Source: Gordonibacter urolithinfaciens
Lineage (GTDB): Bacteria > Actinomycetota > Coriobacteriia > Coriobacteriales > Eggerthellaceae
Assembly: GCF_900199375.1 (NCBI RefSeq)
Contig: NZ_LT900217.1
Span: 2,480,001 to 2,544,000, forward strand
DNA: 64,000 nt
Direction of reading: 5' to 3'
The translations under genes were made by a program, and so were the position numbers. Numbering within the stretch: the first letter of the stretch is position 1; each line of letters starts with the position of its first letter. Shown in pieces: positions 35,358-43,627 of this stretch. Under the pieces are notes generated by a model. The model saw only the letters and a program-made list of their open reading frames with translations. It was not told where the DNA came from and did no database searches.

Positions 35358-35822
35358 TTAGTTCTGCGTGGACAGGAACGTGGGCAGCGTCATCTGCTCG
35401 ATCTGGTCCTGCAGCTCCTCCAGCTCGTCGAGGTGCTTGTCCTCGTCGCGCAGGATGGCCTCGAGGATGTCGCGCGTGGCGTAGTCCAGCACGTTGCCGG
35501 CCTGCACGATGGCCTCGTTGTACATCTTGATGGCGGTGAGCTCTGAGGCGTGGTCGTTGTCCACCTGCTGGGGGATGGTGGCGCCGATGTGGATGTCGTC
35601 CAGGTTCGACACGATGGGCGTGCCCTCCAGGAACAGGATGCGCTCGATGAGGTGCTCCGCATGCGTCATCTCGGTGATCGAGCGCGTCTTGAAGTTCTTG
35701 CTCAGGCGCTCGTAGCCCCAGTCTTCGGCCATTTCCGCGTGCACCATGTACTGGTTGATGGCGGCCAGCTCGCTGGCAAGCAGGTCGTTCAGCGTGTCGA
35801 TGAGTTCAGGATTTCCTTTCAT
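35358..35822 (-). CDS. bfr: Bacterioferritin
   Basis: A 154-residue four-helix ferritin that stores iron in a 24-subunit shell. It begins MKGNPELIDTLNDLLASELA, continues AINQYMVHAEMAEDWGYERL, and has the diiron ligands in ASELAAINQY (Glu18), EMTHAEHLIERILFLEG (Glu51, His54) and LEAILRDEDKHLDELEELQD (Glu and His). Met52 is at the position of the haem-ligating methionine of E. coli Bfr, so haem binding is likely. The length matches the family. AAAGGAGCACTGCC precedes the ATG on the minus strand. A TACAAT -10 at 35900-35895 is the likely promoter. It stands alone between a phosphoesterase gene and yebC. Confidence 0.95.
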   Translation of the reverse strand: MKGNPELIDTLNDLLASELAAINQYMVHAEMAEDWGYERLSKNFKTRSITEMTHAEHLIERILFLEGTPIVSNLDDIHIGATIPQQVDNDHASELTAIKMYNEAIVQAGNVLDYATRDILEAILRDEDKHLDELEELQDQIEQMTLPTFLSTQN

Positions 35823-36127
35823 GGCAGTGCTCCTTTTGGTTGACGGGCGGTCAGGGAGGAACCGCCGGACGCCGGCGTCCCTCGTCTTCCAGCCATTGTA
35901 GGGGCGTGCTGCTGAATCGGCGGCTCGGTCACGGTACCGTAGGCACGCCGTCGCACGTCCGTCAACTCGCCCCGTGCGAGCCCGCGCCTGGACACCCGGC
36001 CGTCCGGCCCGACTGGCCCGGCCGGGCCGTCGCAGGCCGTTTTTTGAAGACCGTGCGATAAGCGAGCAGGGTATTTGACGGATGTGCTAGAATATTTGGC
36101 CGATAGTGCTCTGTGGAAGGGAAGTAT
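35823..36127. promoter_or_regulatory. Divergent promoter region of bfr and yebC
   Basis: For bfr (minus), TACAAT lies at 35900-35895. Between it and the gene are GGCGGT/ACCGCC (35846-35851 and 35861-35866) and a perfect 14-base palindrome GGACGCCGGCGTCC (35867-35880), a possible operator or leader hairpin. For yebC (plus), TGCTAGAAT (36085-36093) is an extended -10 without a good -35. I see no recognisable Fur box. Confidence 0.5.
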
Positions 36128-36928
36128 ATGTCTGGGCATTCTAAGTGGGCTACAACGAAACACCGCAAGGCGGCGCAGGACGCGAAGCGCTCGGCCTTGT
36201 TCTCCAAGCTGTCGCGCATCATCACGGTGGCCGCGAAAGAGGGCGGCGACCCGAACCCCGAGAACAACGCGTCGCTGGCGGCCGCCATCGAGAAGGCCAA
36301 GGGCTACTCCCTGCCGAAGGACAAGATCAAGACCGCCATCGACAAGGCGTTCGGCTCCGGCAAGGATGCCGCGAACTACGAGGAGGTCGTCTACGAGGGC
36401 TACGGCCCGGCCGGCATCGCCGTATACTGCGAGGCGCTGACCGACAACCGCAACCGCACCGCGGCCGACGTGCGCAGCGCGTTCTCGCATGCGGGCGGCT
36501 CCCTGGGCACCTCCGGCTCCGTGGCGTTTCAGTTCGAGCGCAAGGGCCAGATCATGGTTCCCAAGGAGGTCGAGACGGGCGACAAGAAGAACCCCGTGAA
36601 GCCGAATGGCGCCGCGGCCGACGAGGAGGAGTTCATGCTCGCCGTGGCCGAGGCCGGCGGCGACGACTACGAGGACGCCGAGGACGAGTGGATCATCTAC
36701 ACCGGCCCCACCGACCTCATGGCCGTGAAGAAGGCGCTGGAAGAGGCCGGCACCGAGACGAAGGGCGCCGAGCTCACCATGATCCCCACCACGCCCACCC
36801 AGGTGAGCGTGTCCGACGCGAAGAAGGTCATGCGCCTGGTGGACAAGCTGGAGGAGCTCGAGGACCTGCAGAACGTCTACCACACCATGGACATCACCGA
36901 CGAGATCGCCGAGGCGCTCGACGAGTAG
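36128..36928 (+). CDS. yebC: YebC/PmpR-family transcription/translation regulator
   Basis: A 266-residue protein of the TACO1/YebC family, members of which act as DNA-binding regulators or as translation factors at proline stretches. The N-terminal signature MSGHSKWATTKHRKAAQDAK is followed by KLSRIITVAAKEGGDPNPEN, GYSLPKDKIKTAIDKAFGSG, VYEGYGPAGIAVYCEALTDN with RNRTAADVRSAFSHAGGSLG, and a C-terminal LVDKLEELEDLQNVYHTMDI. GGAAGGGAAG precedes the ATG at 36128; five more upstream codons are in frame but lie in the ribosome binding site. A perfect intrinsic terminator separates it from ruvC. yebC next to ruvC is a widely conserved arrangement. Confidence 0.95.
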   Translation: MSGHSKWATTKHRKAAQDAKRSALFSKLSRIITVAAKEGGDPNPENNASLAAAIEKAKGYSLPKDKIKTAIDKAFGSGKDAANYEEVVYEGYGPAGIAVYCEALTDNRNRTAADVRSAFSHAGGSLGTSGSVAFQFERKGQIMVPKEVETGDKKNPVKPNGAAADEEEFMLAVAEAGGDDYEDAEDEWIIYTGPTDLMAVKKALEEAGTETKGAELTMIPTTPTQVSVSDAKKVMRLVDKLEELEDLQNVYHTMDITDEIAEALDE

Positions 36929-37017
36929 GGCTCCGGCAGCCTGACGACCGCCGAAACCGATCGGCGCCCTTTCGCGCCCTGCCGCGAGGCGTGGTCGGCG
37001 AACGATGGATTACTTGA

Positions 37018-37044
37018 AAGACGCGCTCCCGGCGCGTCTTTTTT
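37018..37044 (+). terminator. Intrinsic terminator after yebC
   Basis: AAGACGCGC (37018-37026), the loop TCCCG, and GCGCGTCTT (37032-37040) run straight into six T residues, a canonical Rho-independent terminator. Confidence 0.9.
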
Positions 37045-37058
37045 GTGGTAGGATAGCA

Positions 37059-37072
37059 CGAACAAACGTTTG
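37059..37072 (+). promoter_or_regulatory. LexA-like SOS box before ruvCAB
   Basis: CGAACAAACGTTTG matches the Gram-positive/actinobacterial SOS box CGAAC-N4-GTTYG, with the four central bases fitting the RNRY pattern. It lies 17 bases before the ruvC ATG and just after a TAGGAT -10-like box (37049-37054), well placed to block transcription. Confidence 0.6.
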
Positions 37073-37089
37073 CGAACCGAAGGGAACGG

Positions 37090-37620
37090 ATGGCGCGCAC
37101 CGAACGGACGATACTCGGCATCGACCCGGGCCTGGCGGACACGGGCTGGGGCGTGGTGGCGCAAAGCGGGCCGCGGCTGGCGTGCGTGGCCTACGGCTGC
37201 ATCTCCACGCCGGCCCAGGCGCCGCTCGCGCGGCGCTTGGGCAAGATACACGAGCAGATGGCGGCCGTCATCAGGCGGTTCGCGCCCACATGCGTGGGCA
37301 TCGAGACGGTGTGGTTCGGCGCGAACGCGCAGAGCGCCTTCGCCACAGGCCAGGCGCGCGGCGCGGCGCTCGTGGCGTGCGCCGAGGGCGACCTGCCGGT
37401 GGGCGAGTTCTCGCCCAGCCAGATCAAGCTGGCCGTGGTGGGCGCCGGCTCGGCGGACAAGGAGCAGGTGCAGTACATGGTGCGCCAGCTGCTGGCGCTC
37501 GAGGCGGTGCCGAGCCCCGACCATGCGGCCGACGCGCTGGCGGCCGCCATCTGCTACACGACCCACGAGGGCTTCGCGGCGGCGACCGCCGCGGCCGCAT
37601 CGGGAGGAGGCGCGCGATGA
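37090..37620 (+). CDS. ruvC: Holliday junction resolvase RuvC
   Basis: A 176-residue endonuclease that cuts Holliday junctions during recombinational repair. The RNase H-like catalytic carboxylates are visible: ILGIDPGLADTGWGVV (first Asp), VGIETVWFGANAQSAFATGQ (Glu) and PSPDHAADALAAAICY (last two Asp). The length matches the family. AAGGGAACGG precedes the ATG. The stop overlaps the ruvA ATG (ATGA), so the two are translationally coupled. A LexA-like box sits in the leader, in keeping with SOS control of ruv genes in many bacteria. Confidence 0.96.
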   Translation: MARTERTILGIDPGLADTGWGVVAQSGPRLACVAYGCISTPAQAPLARRLGKIHEQMAAVIRRFAPTCVGIETVWFGANAQSAFATGQARGAALVACAEGDLPVGEFSPSQIKLAVVGAGSADKEQVQYMVRQLLALEAVPSPDHAADALAAAICYTTHEGFAAATAAAASGGGAR

Positions 37621-38216
37621 TCGCGTTCTTGAAGGGAAGGCTGGCGGGCAAGACCGCCGCTGCCGCGTTCATCGACGTGAACGGGGTGGGCTATGCCGTG
37701 GGCATGTCGCAGGCCAGCCTGTCGAAGCTGCCCGAGGCGGGCGCGTCCGTGGAGGTGCACACGTACCTGCAGGTGCGCGACGACGCCATCGCCCTGTACG
37801 GGTTCATGACGGTGGAGGAGAAGGCGCTGTTCGAGCGTCTTATCGGCGTGGGCGGCGTCGGCCCCAAAGTGGCCTTGGCGGCGTTGTCGGTGTTCACGCC
37901 GCAGGCGCTCGTCGCGGCCATCGCCGCGCAGGACGTGGCGGCCGTGTCGAAGATACCGGGTGTGGGGAAGAAGACGGCCTCGCGCATCATCCTGGAGTTG
38001 AAGGGGTCCCTCGACCAAGGGCTCGCGAGCCTGTTCGACGAGGGGGAGGTGCCCGCCGCCCGCGCCGCCGAGCAGCTGCGCGGCGCGCACGAGGCGCTGC
38101 TGTCCATGGGGTTCACGGCGGCCGAGGCCGACCTGGCCTTGAAGGGCGCGCCGGAGGGTGTCTCTGACAGCGCCGTTCTCCAGTACGCCCTCAAACGGTT
38201 GGGAACCGAGCGCTGA
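37617..38216 (+). CDS. ruvA: Holliday junction branch migration protein RuvA
   Basis: A 199-residue protein that binds four-way junctions as a tetramer and loads RuvB. It starts MIAFLKGRLAGKTAAAAFID, followed by VNGVGYAVGMS of the OB domain. The two helix-hairpin-helix motifs are LIGVGGVGPKVALAALS and VSKIPGVGKKTASRIILEL, and the C-terminal RuvB-contacting domain is EALLSMGFTAAEADLALKGA. GGGAGGAGG precedes the ATG. It overlaps ruvC by four bases and lies 70 bases before ruvB. Confidence 0.96.
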   Translation: MIAFLKGRLAGKTAAAAFIDVNGVGYAVGMSQASLSKLPEAGASVEVHTYLQVRDDAIALYGFMTVEEKALFERLIGVGGVGPKVALAALSVFTPQALVAAIAAQDVAAVSKIPGVGKKTASRIILELKGSLDQGLASLFDEGEVPAARAAEQLRGAHEALLSMGFTAAEADLALKGAPEGVSDSAVLQYALKRLGTER

Positions 38217-38286
38217 CGCGCGCGGGCGCGTGTGGTACCTTGGTAGGCGAAGCGACGGACGGGACGGCTTGCGAAGTTAGGCGGTT

Positions 38287-39354
38287 ATGGCGCACGACGA
38301 CATCGAGATAGAGGGCCTGGGCTACGTGGCTGACGGCGCAGACGCGGCGTCGGTGCCGCCGCGTGCCGTGACGGCCGAGCTCACGGAGGACGACCTCGTC
38401 CTCGACCGCAGCCTGCGCCCGAAGCGATTGGGCGACTACCTGGGCCAGACGAAGGTGAAGGAATCGCTCGCCATCCTCATCGAGGCGGCGCGGGCGCGCG
38501 GCGACGTGGTCGACCACATCCTGTTCTCGGGCCCTCCGGGCCTGGGCAAGACCACGCTCGCCACCGTGGTGGCCAACGAGTTGGGTGCCAGCATCCGCAC
38601 CACGAGCGGCCCTGCCATCGAGCGCACGGGCGACCTGGCCGCCATCCTCACGAACCTCGAGGAAGGCGACGTGCTGTTCATCGACGAGATACACCGCCTG
38701 AACCGCATGGTGGAGGAGGTTCTCTACCCCGCGCTCGAGGACTTCGCGCTGGACATCGTGGTGGGGAAGGGGCCGGCCGCGCGCTCCATCAGGCTCGACC
38801 TGCCGCATTTCACGCTCATCGGCGCCACGACGCGCACGGGGCTGCTCACCGGGCCCTTGCGCGACCGCTTCGGCATGGTGTTCCGGCTGGCGTACTACAC
38901 GCCCGAGGAGCTGGGCTCCATCGTGTGCCGCTCTGCGGCGATCCTCGGGGTGGACATAGCCGAGGACGGCGCGCTGGAAATAGCGCGGCGCAGCCGTGGC
39001 ACGCCGCGCTTGGCTAACCGCCTGCTCAAGCGCGTGCGCGACTGGGCCCAGGTGCGCGGCGACGGCACGATCGACGAGGATGTGGCCGCTCAGGCCCTAA
39101 GCTTCTTCGAGGTGGACGCGCTCGGCCTGGACGCCGTGGACAACCGCATCCTGGAGCTTCTGGCCGTGCAGTTCGGCGGCCGGCCCGTGGGGCTCTCGAC
39201 GCTCGCCTCGGCACTCTCGGAGGACCAGGATTCCCTTGAGGATGTCTACGAGCCCTTCCTCATGCAGCAGGGCCTTATGGTGCGCACCCCGAAGGGCCGC
39301 CAGGCCACGCCGCGTGCCTACGAGCACTTGGGTATCGCCCTCCCACCTGCCTGA
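38287..39354 (+). CDS. ruvB: Holliday junction branch migration helicase RuvB
   Basis: A 355-residue AAA+ motor that drives branch migration with RuvA. Motifs: [20 protein letters not shown], Walker [21 protein letters not shown], Walker [17 protein letters not shown], sensor 1 [11 protein letters not shown], the arginine finger region [12 protein letters not shown], sensor 2 in [19 protein letters not shown], and a C-terminal winged-helix domain ([20 protein letters not shown]). The N-terminus has about 25 extra acidic residues before the conserved start, a modest extension. The gene completes ruvCAB. In many bacteria queA or tgt would follow; here a DUF6483-type gene and accessory genes come next. 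Confidence 0.96.
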   Translation: MAHDDIEIEGLGYVADGADAASVPPRAVTAELTEDDLVLDRSLRPKRLGDYLGQTKVKESLAILIEAARARGDVVDHILFSGPPGLGKTTLATVVANELGASIRTTSGPAIERTGDLAAILTNLEEGDVLFIDEIHRLNRMVEEVLYPALEDFALDIVVGKGPAARSIRLDLPHFTLIGATTRTGLLTGPLRDRFGMVFRLAYYTPEELGSIVCRSAAILGVDIAEDGALEIARRSRGTPRLANRLLKRVRDWAQVRGDGTIDEDVAAQALSFFEVDALGLDAVDNRILELLAVQFGGRPVGLSTLASALSEDQDSLEDVYEPFLMQQGLMVRTPKGRQATPRAYEHLGIALPPA

Positions 39355-39444
39355 CGACGGCCGGGAGGGCCGGCGCAAGCGCCGCGGGGCGCCTCCGGCG
39401 CTTCCCGCCAGCCGATTTCGACCTGCGACGAAAGGACGAGCCCC

Positions 39445-39918
39445 ATGCTCGAACAGGACTACCTCATGCGCATCTTCCTGCAGTTCGCCGAGATACTGCG
39501 GCGCAGCTGGTTCAAGGCGCGCGACGAGCACGACCCGAAGGCCGCGGCTGACATGCTGGAGAACGCCGTGGGCGACGCCGTGGACATCGACGGCGCCACG
39601 CTGCTGTCGCTCGCGCCGGAGTCCATGGCCGCCATCCTGCAGGTGTCGGGCACCGACCCGCGCGTCACCGAGTACGTGGCGCGCAGCCTCATGCTGGCGT
39701 CCGCCTACCTGCGCGAGGCGGGCGAGGACGCCGTTGCCGACCTGCGGCTTGGGCAGGCGCGTGCCCTGGCCGATGCCTACGGGCTCGAGCTGCCCGACGA
39801 CCCGGCCGAGATGGCGGGCCTGCTGGACGACGTCCCGGAGCCTGCCATCGTCGACATCGCCTCGGCCGACGACCCTCGCTCGCCCTCCGTCGAGGCACCC
39901 GAGAGCCCAACCGAGTGA
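39445..39918 (+). CDS. Hypothetical protein, DUF6483-like
   Basis: A 157-residue soluble, acidic, mostly alpha-helical protein beginning MLEQDYLMRIFLQFAEILRR. The opening and the later SLMLASAYLREAGEDAVADL remind me of DUF6483 proteins (small TPR-like helical proteins of Firmicutes and Coriobacteria), but this is pattern memory, not a search result. The last 35 residues (DDVPEPAIVDIASADDPRSP...) look disordered. CGAAAGGACGAGCCCC precedes the ATG. It is 90 bases after ruvB and probably transcribed with it. No catalytic motif is visible and no function can be given. Confidence 0.7.
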   Translation: MLEQDYLMRIFLQFAEILRRSWFKARDEHDPKAAADMLENAVGDAVDIDGATLLSLAPESMAAILQVSGTDPRVTEYVARSLMLASAYLREAGEDAVADLRLGQARALADAYGLELPDDPAEMAGLLDDVPEPAIVDIASADDPRSPSVEAPESPTE

Positions 39919-40052
39919 CGCAGGCTCGGCTTCTGCCCCGCAGGCTTCCCGTATCCTAGCCGGGCCCTTCGGGCGCCCGCCCTCCCGGCGCCCTGCGCTC
40001 CGTGCCGTGCGCCGCCGGCATCCGCAACACCTCGCCGAACCGTGATTTGTTA

Positions 40053-40076
40053 GATCATGGTGACTCTGTGATGATC
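40053..40076 (+). promoter_or_regulatory. Inverted repeat upstream of the Bcr/CflA transporter gene
   Basis: GATCAT (40053-40058) and ATGATC (40071-40076) are separated by 12 bases. A -10-like TAGAGT follows at about 40112. This is a candidate operator about 95 bases before the start codon. The arms are short, so chance is possible. Confidence 0.3.
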
Positions 40077-40171
40077 GGCGGATCGCGCCCTCATCCGGTT
40101 TCGTTCCGCTAGAGTAATCGCCTCGTAATCCCGTTACGGGTCGCCTTCGGAACCTAGAAGGAGAACTCACC

Positions 40172-41497
40172 ATGAAACAGAAGATGCAGCAATGGCTCGT
40201 CCGGCCGCAAGGAAAGCTCGGGCCCTTGGGGCTTGTCGTCCTCCTTGTCGCCGCGAGCCTGGTTACACCCCTCTCGCTCGACATGTACACCCCTGCCGTG
40301 CCCCACATGACGGAGGCCTTCGGCACCACGGCGGGCACCGTGAACCTCACGCTTGTGGGATACTTCCTGTTCTTCGCCGTGGGCTTGCTCGTGTTCGGGC
40401 CGCTGAGCGACCGCTACGGCCGCCGCCCCGTGCTGCTGGCCGGCGTGGTTACCTACACCTCCGCAAGCGGCCTCTGCGCGCTCGCGCTCGATATCGAGAT
40501 GCTCATCGTGTTCCGCGTCGTGCAGGCGCTGGGCGCGGGCGCCGTGAGCGCCGTTGCCACCGCCGTGGTCAAGGACGCCTTCAAGGTCGAGAAGCGCGAG
40601 GCCATCCTTTCCATCGTGCAGGTCATGTTCGTGGTGGGGCCCGTGCTGTCCCCGGTGGTGGGCGCCCTCATCCTGCAGGTGTTCGACTGGCGCATGACGT
40701 TCTGCGCCCTGGGCGCCGTGGGCCTGTTCTGCTGCGCGCTCGCCGTGCTGTTCGAGGAGACGCTGCCGCAGGAGGAGCGCTACCGCGGCACCGTGCTCGG
40801 CAGCATCGGGCAGCTGGGCGCCGTGGCCAAGAACAAGGGCTTCTCCTCGTTCTTGGCCATCGTGGGCCTGTACAACCTTCCGTTCATGGCCTACATCGCC
40901 GTGGGCTCCTACGTGTACATCTCGTTCTTCGGCTTAAGCGAGCTGGAGTACAGCGTGTTCTTCGCCGTGGCGGCGCTGCTCACTGCCGCCGGCCCCTTCA
41001 TCTGGCTCAAGGCCTCCCGCTACGTGAGCGCGCGCCGCTTCACCGGCATCCTGCTGGTTGCGGCTGCACTCTCGGGCGTGGCCATGCTGCTGGCAGGCGA
41101 GCTCTCGCCCGTGCTGTTCTGCCTCACGTTCCTCGTGTTCGCCCTGACGGAGGCCTGCATCCGCCCCTACAGCACGAACATCCTGCTATCTCAGCAGGAA
41201 GGCGACACGGGCGCGGCGTCATCGCTCATCAACTTCGCCCACACCGCCATCGGCTGCGTGGGCATGCTGTTGGCCGTGCTGCCGTGGTCGAGCTATGTGC
41301 AGGGCATCGGCGTGCTCATCGTGGCGTCCATGGCCTTTGCGGGCATCGGCTGGATCGCCCTGCTCAAGTCACGGATCCCGCTTGCGGGCATCAAGGGCGC
41401 CTCGCCGTCCGGGCAGGCGGCTCCGCTTGCCCGGGACGGCCGGCCTGGCCAGGGCGCCGTGGATGCATCCTCTCGCGCGAAGGGGAGTGCCCGGTAG
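40172..41497 (+). CDS. MFS transporter, Bcr/CflA drug-resistance family
   Basis: A 441-residue major facilitator with twelve predicted membrane segments, acting at the cytoplasmic membrane as a proton-driven exporter. The first segment is followed by SLDMYTPAVPHMTEAFGTTA, and the MFS loop 2-3 motif is GPLSDRYGRRPVLLAGVVTY. RVVQALGAGAVSAVATAVVK (motif B) and VGPVLSPVVGALILQVFDWR (motif C) match the Bcr/CflA (DHA1) branch. The C-terminal 45 residues are hydrophilic and probably cytoplasmic. AAGGAG lies eight bases before the ATG. Substrates of this family are hard to predict. Confidence 0.9.
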   Translation: MKQKMQQWLVRPQGKLGPLGLVVLLVAASLVTPLSLDMYTPAVPHMTEAFGTTAGTVNLTLVGYFLFFAVGLLVFGPLSDRYGRRPVLLAGVVTYTSASGLCALALDIEMLIVFRVVQALGAGAVSAVATAVVKDAFKVEKREAILSIVQVMFVVGPVLSPVVGALILQVFDWRMTFCALGAVGLFCCALAVLFEETLPQEERYRGTVLGSIGQLGAVAKNKGFSSFLAIVGLYNLPFMAYIAVGSYVYISFFGLSELEYSVFFAVAALLTAAGPFIWLKASRYVSARRFTGILLVAAALSGVAMLLAGELSPVLFCLTFLVFALTEACIRPYSTNILLSQQEGDTGAASSLINFAHTAIGCVGMLLAVLPWSSYVQGIGVLIVASMAFAGIGWIALLKSRIPLAGIKGASPSGQAAPLARDGRPGQGAVDASSRAKGSAR

Positions 41498-41704
41498 CCA
41501 GTGCGTTGCGGCCCGCGGCCTGCGGGCCGGGCAGCGTCGGGAAGCGGATGCGCCGGCCGGCCCTGCTGATACGGTCGGCCGGCCGCGCTGCCCCGCTCTT
41601 GCCGCGCCGGCGCGGTCGGCGCCCTGCTTTTCCCCTCTGCGCTTCACCGGGCGGCTGCGGTACGCTACCATGTTCCCGGGAGAAACTACGGGAGGGGATC
41701 GTTC

Positions 41705-43345
41705 TTGTCCGTCGAGAAGGCGAAAACGCTGCTGCGGTCGCTGCGGTGGCATCATCTGGGGTTCGCGTTCGTGTGGGCCATCACGTTCGCGGGCCTCTCG
41801 GCACCCGACGGCTTCGCGGGCCAGCGCCTGTTCAGCTTGAGCGACCAGCTGTGCGCCCTGGCGGCCGTGGGCGCCGCCGTGCTCTACGAGCGGCGGCGCA
41901 TGCCCTTTCCGCCGCGATCCGCCCTGATGGTGGGCATGCTGCTGGCCGCAGGTTCGGCCGCCTACTACCTGGCGGCCAACGGTATCGTGCCCGTCCTGCC
42001 CGGCTCGCTTGCGGCCGGCGTGCTGGTGGGCCTTGCCTTGGGCTCGTCCTACGTGCTGTGGCAGCAGTTCTTCGCCTCCGAGGGGGCATCGCGCACGGCC
42101 GTGTTCATACCGCTGTCGGCCCTGCTCTCGGTGGTGCTCAGCGTTCTTTTGGCGCTGCTGCCGGACGCCGCGCGCGCCCTGTGCTCCGTGGCCGTCCTGC
42201 CCGTCGCTGCCGCCGTGTCGCTCGGCCGCTGCCTGCGGGAGATCGTGCCCGCCGACCCGCGGCCGCGCATGACGGGCACGGCCGCCGCGGCCACGGTGCG
42301 CATGCTGTGGAAGCCGGTGTTCTGCACGTGCGCCATCGGCTTCGTGTGGAAGCTCGTCTCGCATCTCTTCGCCGTGCCCGGCGGCATCGCGTCGCCGCCC
42401 GTGCTGGCCGGCATGGCGCTGGCCGTGGCGGTGGTGGTGCTCATCGAGCTGCTCTCGGAGACGGGCTTCGCGGTGCTGCGCGTCTACCAGATATTGTTTC
42501 CGCTGGTCACCGGTGCGTTCTTGCTTCCTACGCTGTTGGGGGTGCAGTTCGCGCCCTTCGCTTCGGGCATGTTGCTGTTCGGCTTCGAGATAGTGAACCT
42601 GCTGCTCATCGTCACCAGCGCCGTGTACGCGAGCGAGCGCTCGCTGCCCTCGACCCAGGTGTACGCCCTGTGCGTGGGGCCCACGCTGGCCGCCATGCTC
42701 GCAGGCGATGTCGTGGGCACGGGACTGAGCCCGCTTGCGGCCTACGACTTCGCGCTGGCGGTGAACGTGCTGTTCGTCTGCGTGTACGCGCTGTCGCTCG
42801 TGCTGTTCTGCGTGGCGTTCACCCGCAAGGGCCACCGCGGGCGCGTGGCGGCCGAGGCCGAGCACGACATGGCCGTGGTGGGTGCGGCTGCGTTCCTCTC
42901 GCCGGGCGTCCTGCCTGCGGGGGCCGCTGGCCGCTCGTCCGCGAGAGGGTCGGACGCCGTCGCGGGCTCTGCCGCAGGCGCGATCGGCGCGCCGGTGCCG
43001 GCGGCTGCCGGGGAGCCGGGTCCTCGGGCGGGCTCTGCAGGCGCGCCGTCTGGGCCGGGCGCGGAGACGTGCCCGGAGAGGCTGCCGGGCGAGGGCGCGG
43101 CGACCGCGCCCGGCGCCGACGGCATCGCGACGCTCATCGAGCGGCGCATGGACGCGCTGGACCTGGCCGAGCCGTTCAGCCCCCGCGAGCGCGAGGTCGT
43201 GGCCCTCGTCCTGCGCGGCAACAACGTGCCCGCCATCGCCCGCAAGCTCTACATCTCCGAGAACACAACCCGCGACCATATGAAGAGCATCTACCGCAAG
43301 GCCGACGTCCACTCCCGCCAGGAGCTCATCGACCTGTTCGACTAG
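41705..43345 (+). CDS. Multi-pass membrane LuxR-family transcriptional regulator
   Basis: A 546-residue protein of a type abundant in Eggerthella and relatives. About 11-12 hydrophobic segments fill the first 380 residues (FAFVWAITFAGLSAPDGFAG onward), then an Ala/Gly/Pro-rich linker of about 90 residues, then a C-terminal LuxR/NarL helix-turn-helix: FSPREREVVALVLRGNNVPA, IARKLYISENTTRDHMKSIY, then RKADVHSRQELIDLF. No receiver domain is present, so sensing is presumably through the membrane part. The TTG start is supported by GGGAGGGG seven bases upstream. It lies directly before a Tat-exported FAD reductase gene, and in this group such regulators often control the neighbouring reductase; the ligand is probably that enzyme's substrate. 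Confidence 0.9.
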   Translation: MSVEKAKTLLRSLRWHHLGFAFVWAITFAGLSAPDGFAGQRLFSLSDQLCALAAVGAAVLYERRRMPFPPRSALMVGMLLAAGSAAYYLAANGIVPVLPGSLAAGVLVGLALGSSYVLWQQFFASEGASRTAVFIPLSALLSVVLSVLLALLPDAARALCSVAVLPVAAAVSLGRCLREIVPADPRPRMTGTAAAATVRMLWKPVFCTCAIGFVWKLVSHLFAVPGGIASPPVLAGMALAVAVVVLIELLSETGFAVLRVYQILFPLVTGAFLLPTLLGVQFAPFASGMLLFGFEIVNLLLIVTSAVYASERSLPSTQVYALCVGPTLAAMLAGDVVGTGLSPLAAYDFALAVNVLFVCVYALSLVLFCVAFTRKGHRGRVAAEAEHDMAVVGAAAFLSPGVLPAGAAGRSSARGSDAVAGSAAGAIGAPVPAAAGEPGPRAGSAGAPSGPGAETCPERLPGEGAATAPGADGIATLIERRMDALDLAEPFSPREREVVALVLRGNNVPAIARKLYISENTTRDHMKSIYRKADVHSRQELIDLFD

Positions 43346-43527
43346 CCACCGTGGCGACATCTGTCCTCCGGCGCTCCTGCGGGCGCATCCGGCTATCCCC
43401 GGCTCGCCTCGAGCCGTCGCGAGCCTTTCCGCACAGGTTGCGTCCTGCCCTCGGACACCGCTTCGCAACGCTCGACCAACGCTCACTTTTTAGAGGATAA
43501 CCTGCGGAAACGCGAAAACAACCCAAA

Positions 43528-43547
43528 GTATGGGATGGTGCGGGGCG
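43528..43547 (+). repeat. 20-base repeat, copy 1
   Basis: GTATGGGATGGTGCGGGGCG occurs here, 81 bases before the FAD-reductase ATG, and again identically at 54397-54416. The flanks differ. Confidence 0.8.
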
Positions 43548-43627
43548 CCCTTCGCGCGCTAAGCTGGCCCTGTTGGCGGGCGGGGGAAGCCGCCCGCGCA
43601 AGCGATGGATCGATCCAAGGAGGGAAC

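Noticed and set aside
40192-43500. A very long open frame on the plus strand across the transporter and LuxR genes
   Set aside because: It is an Arg/Gly/Ala-rich shadow of two well-supported genes in other frames, caused by high third-position GC.
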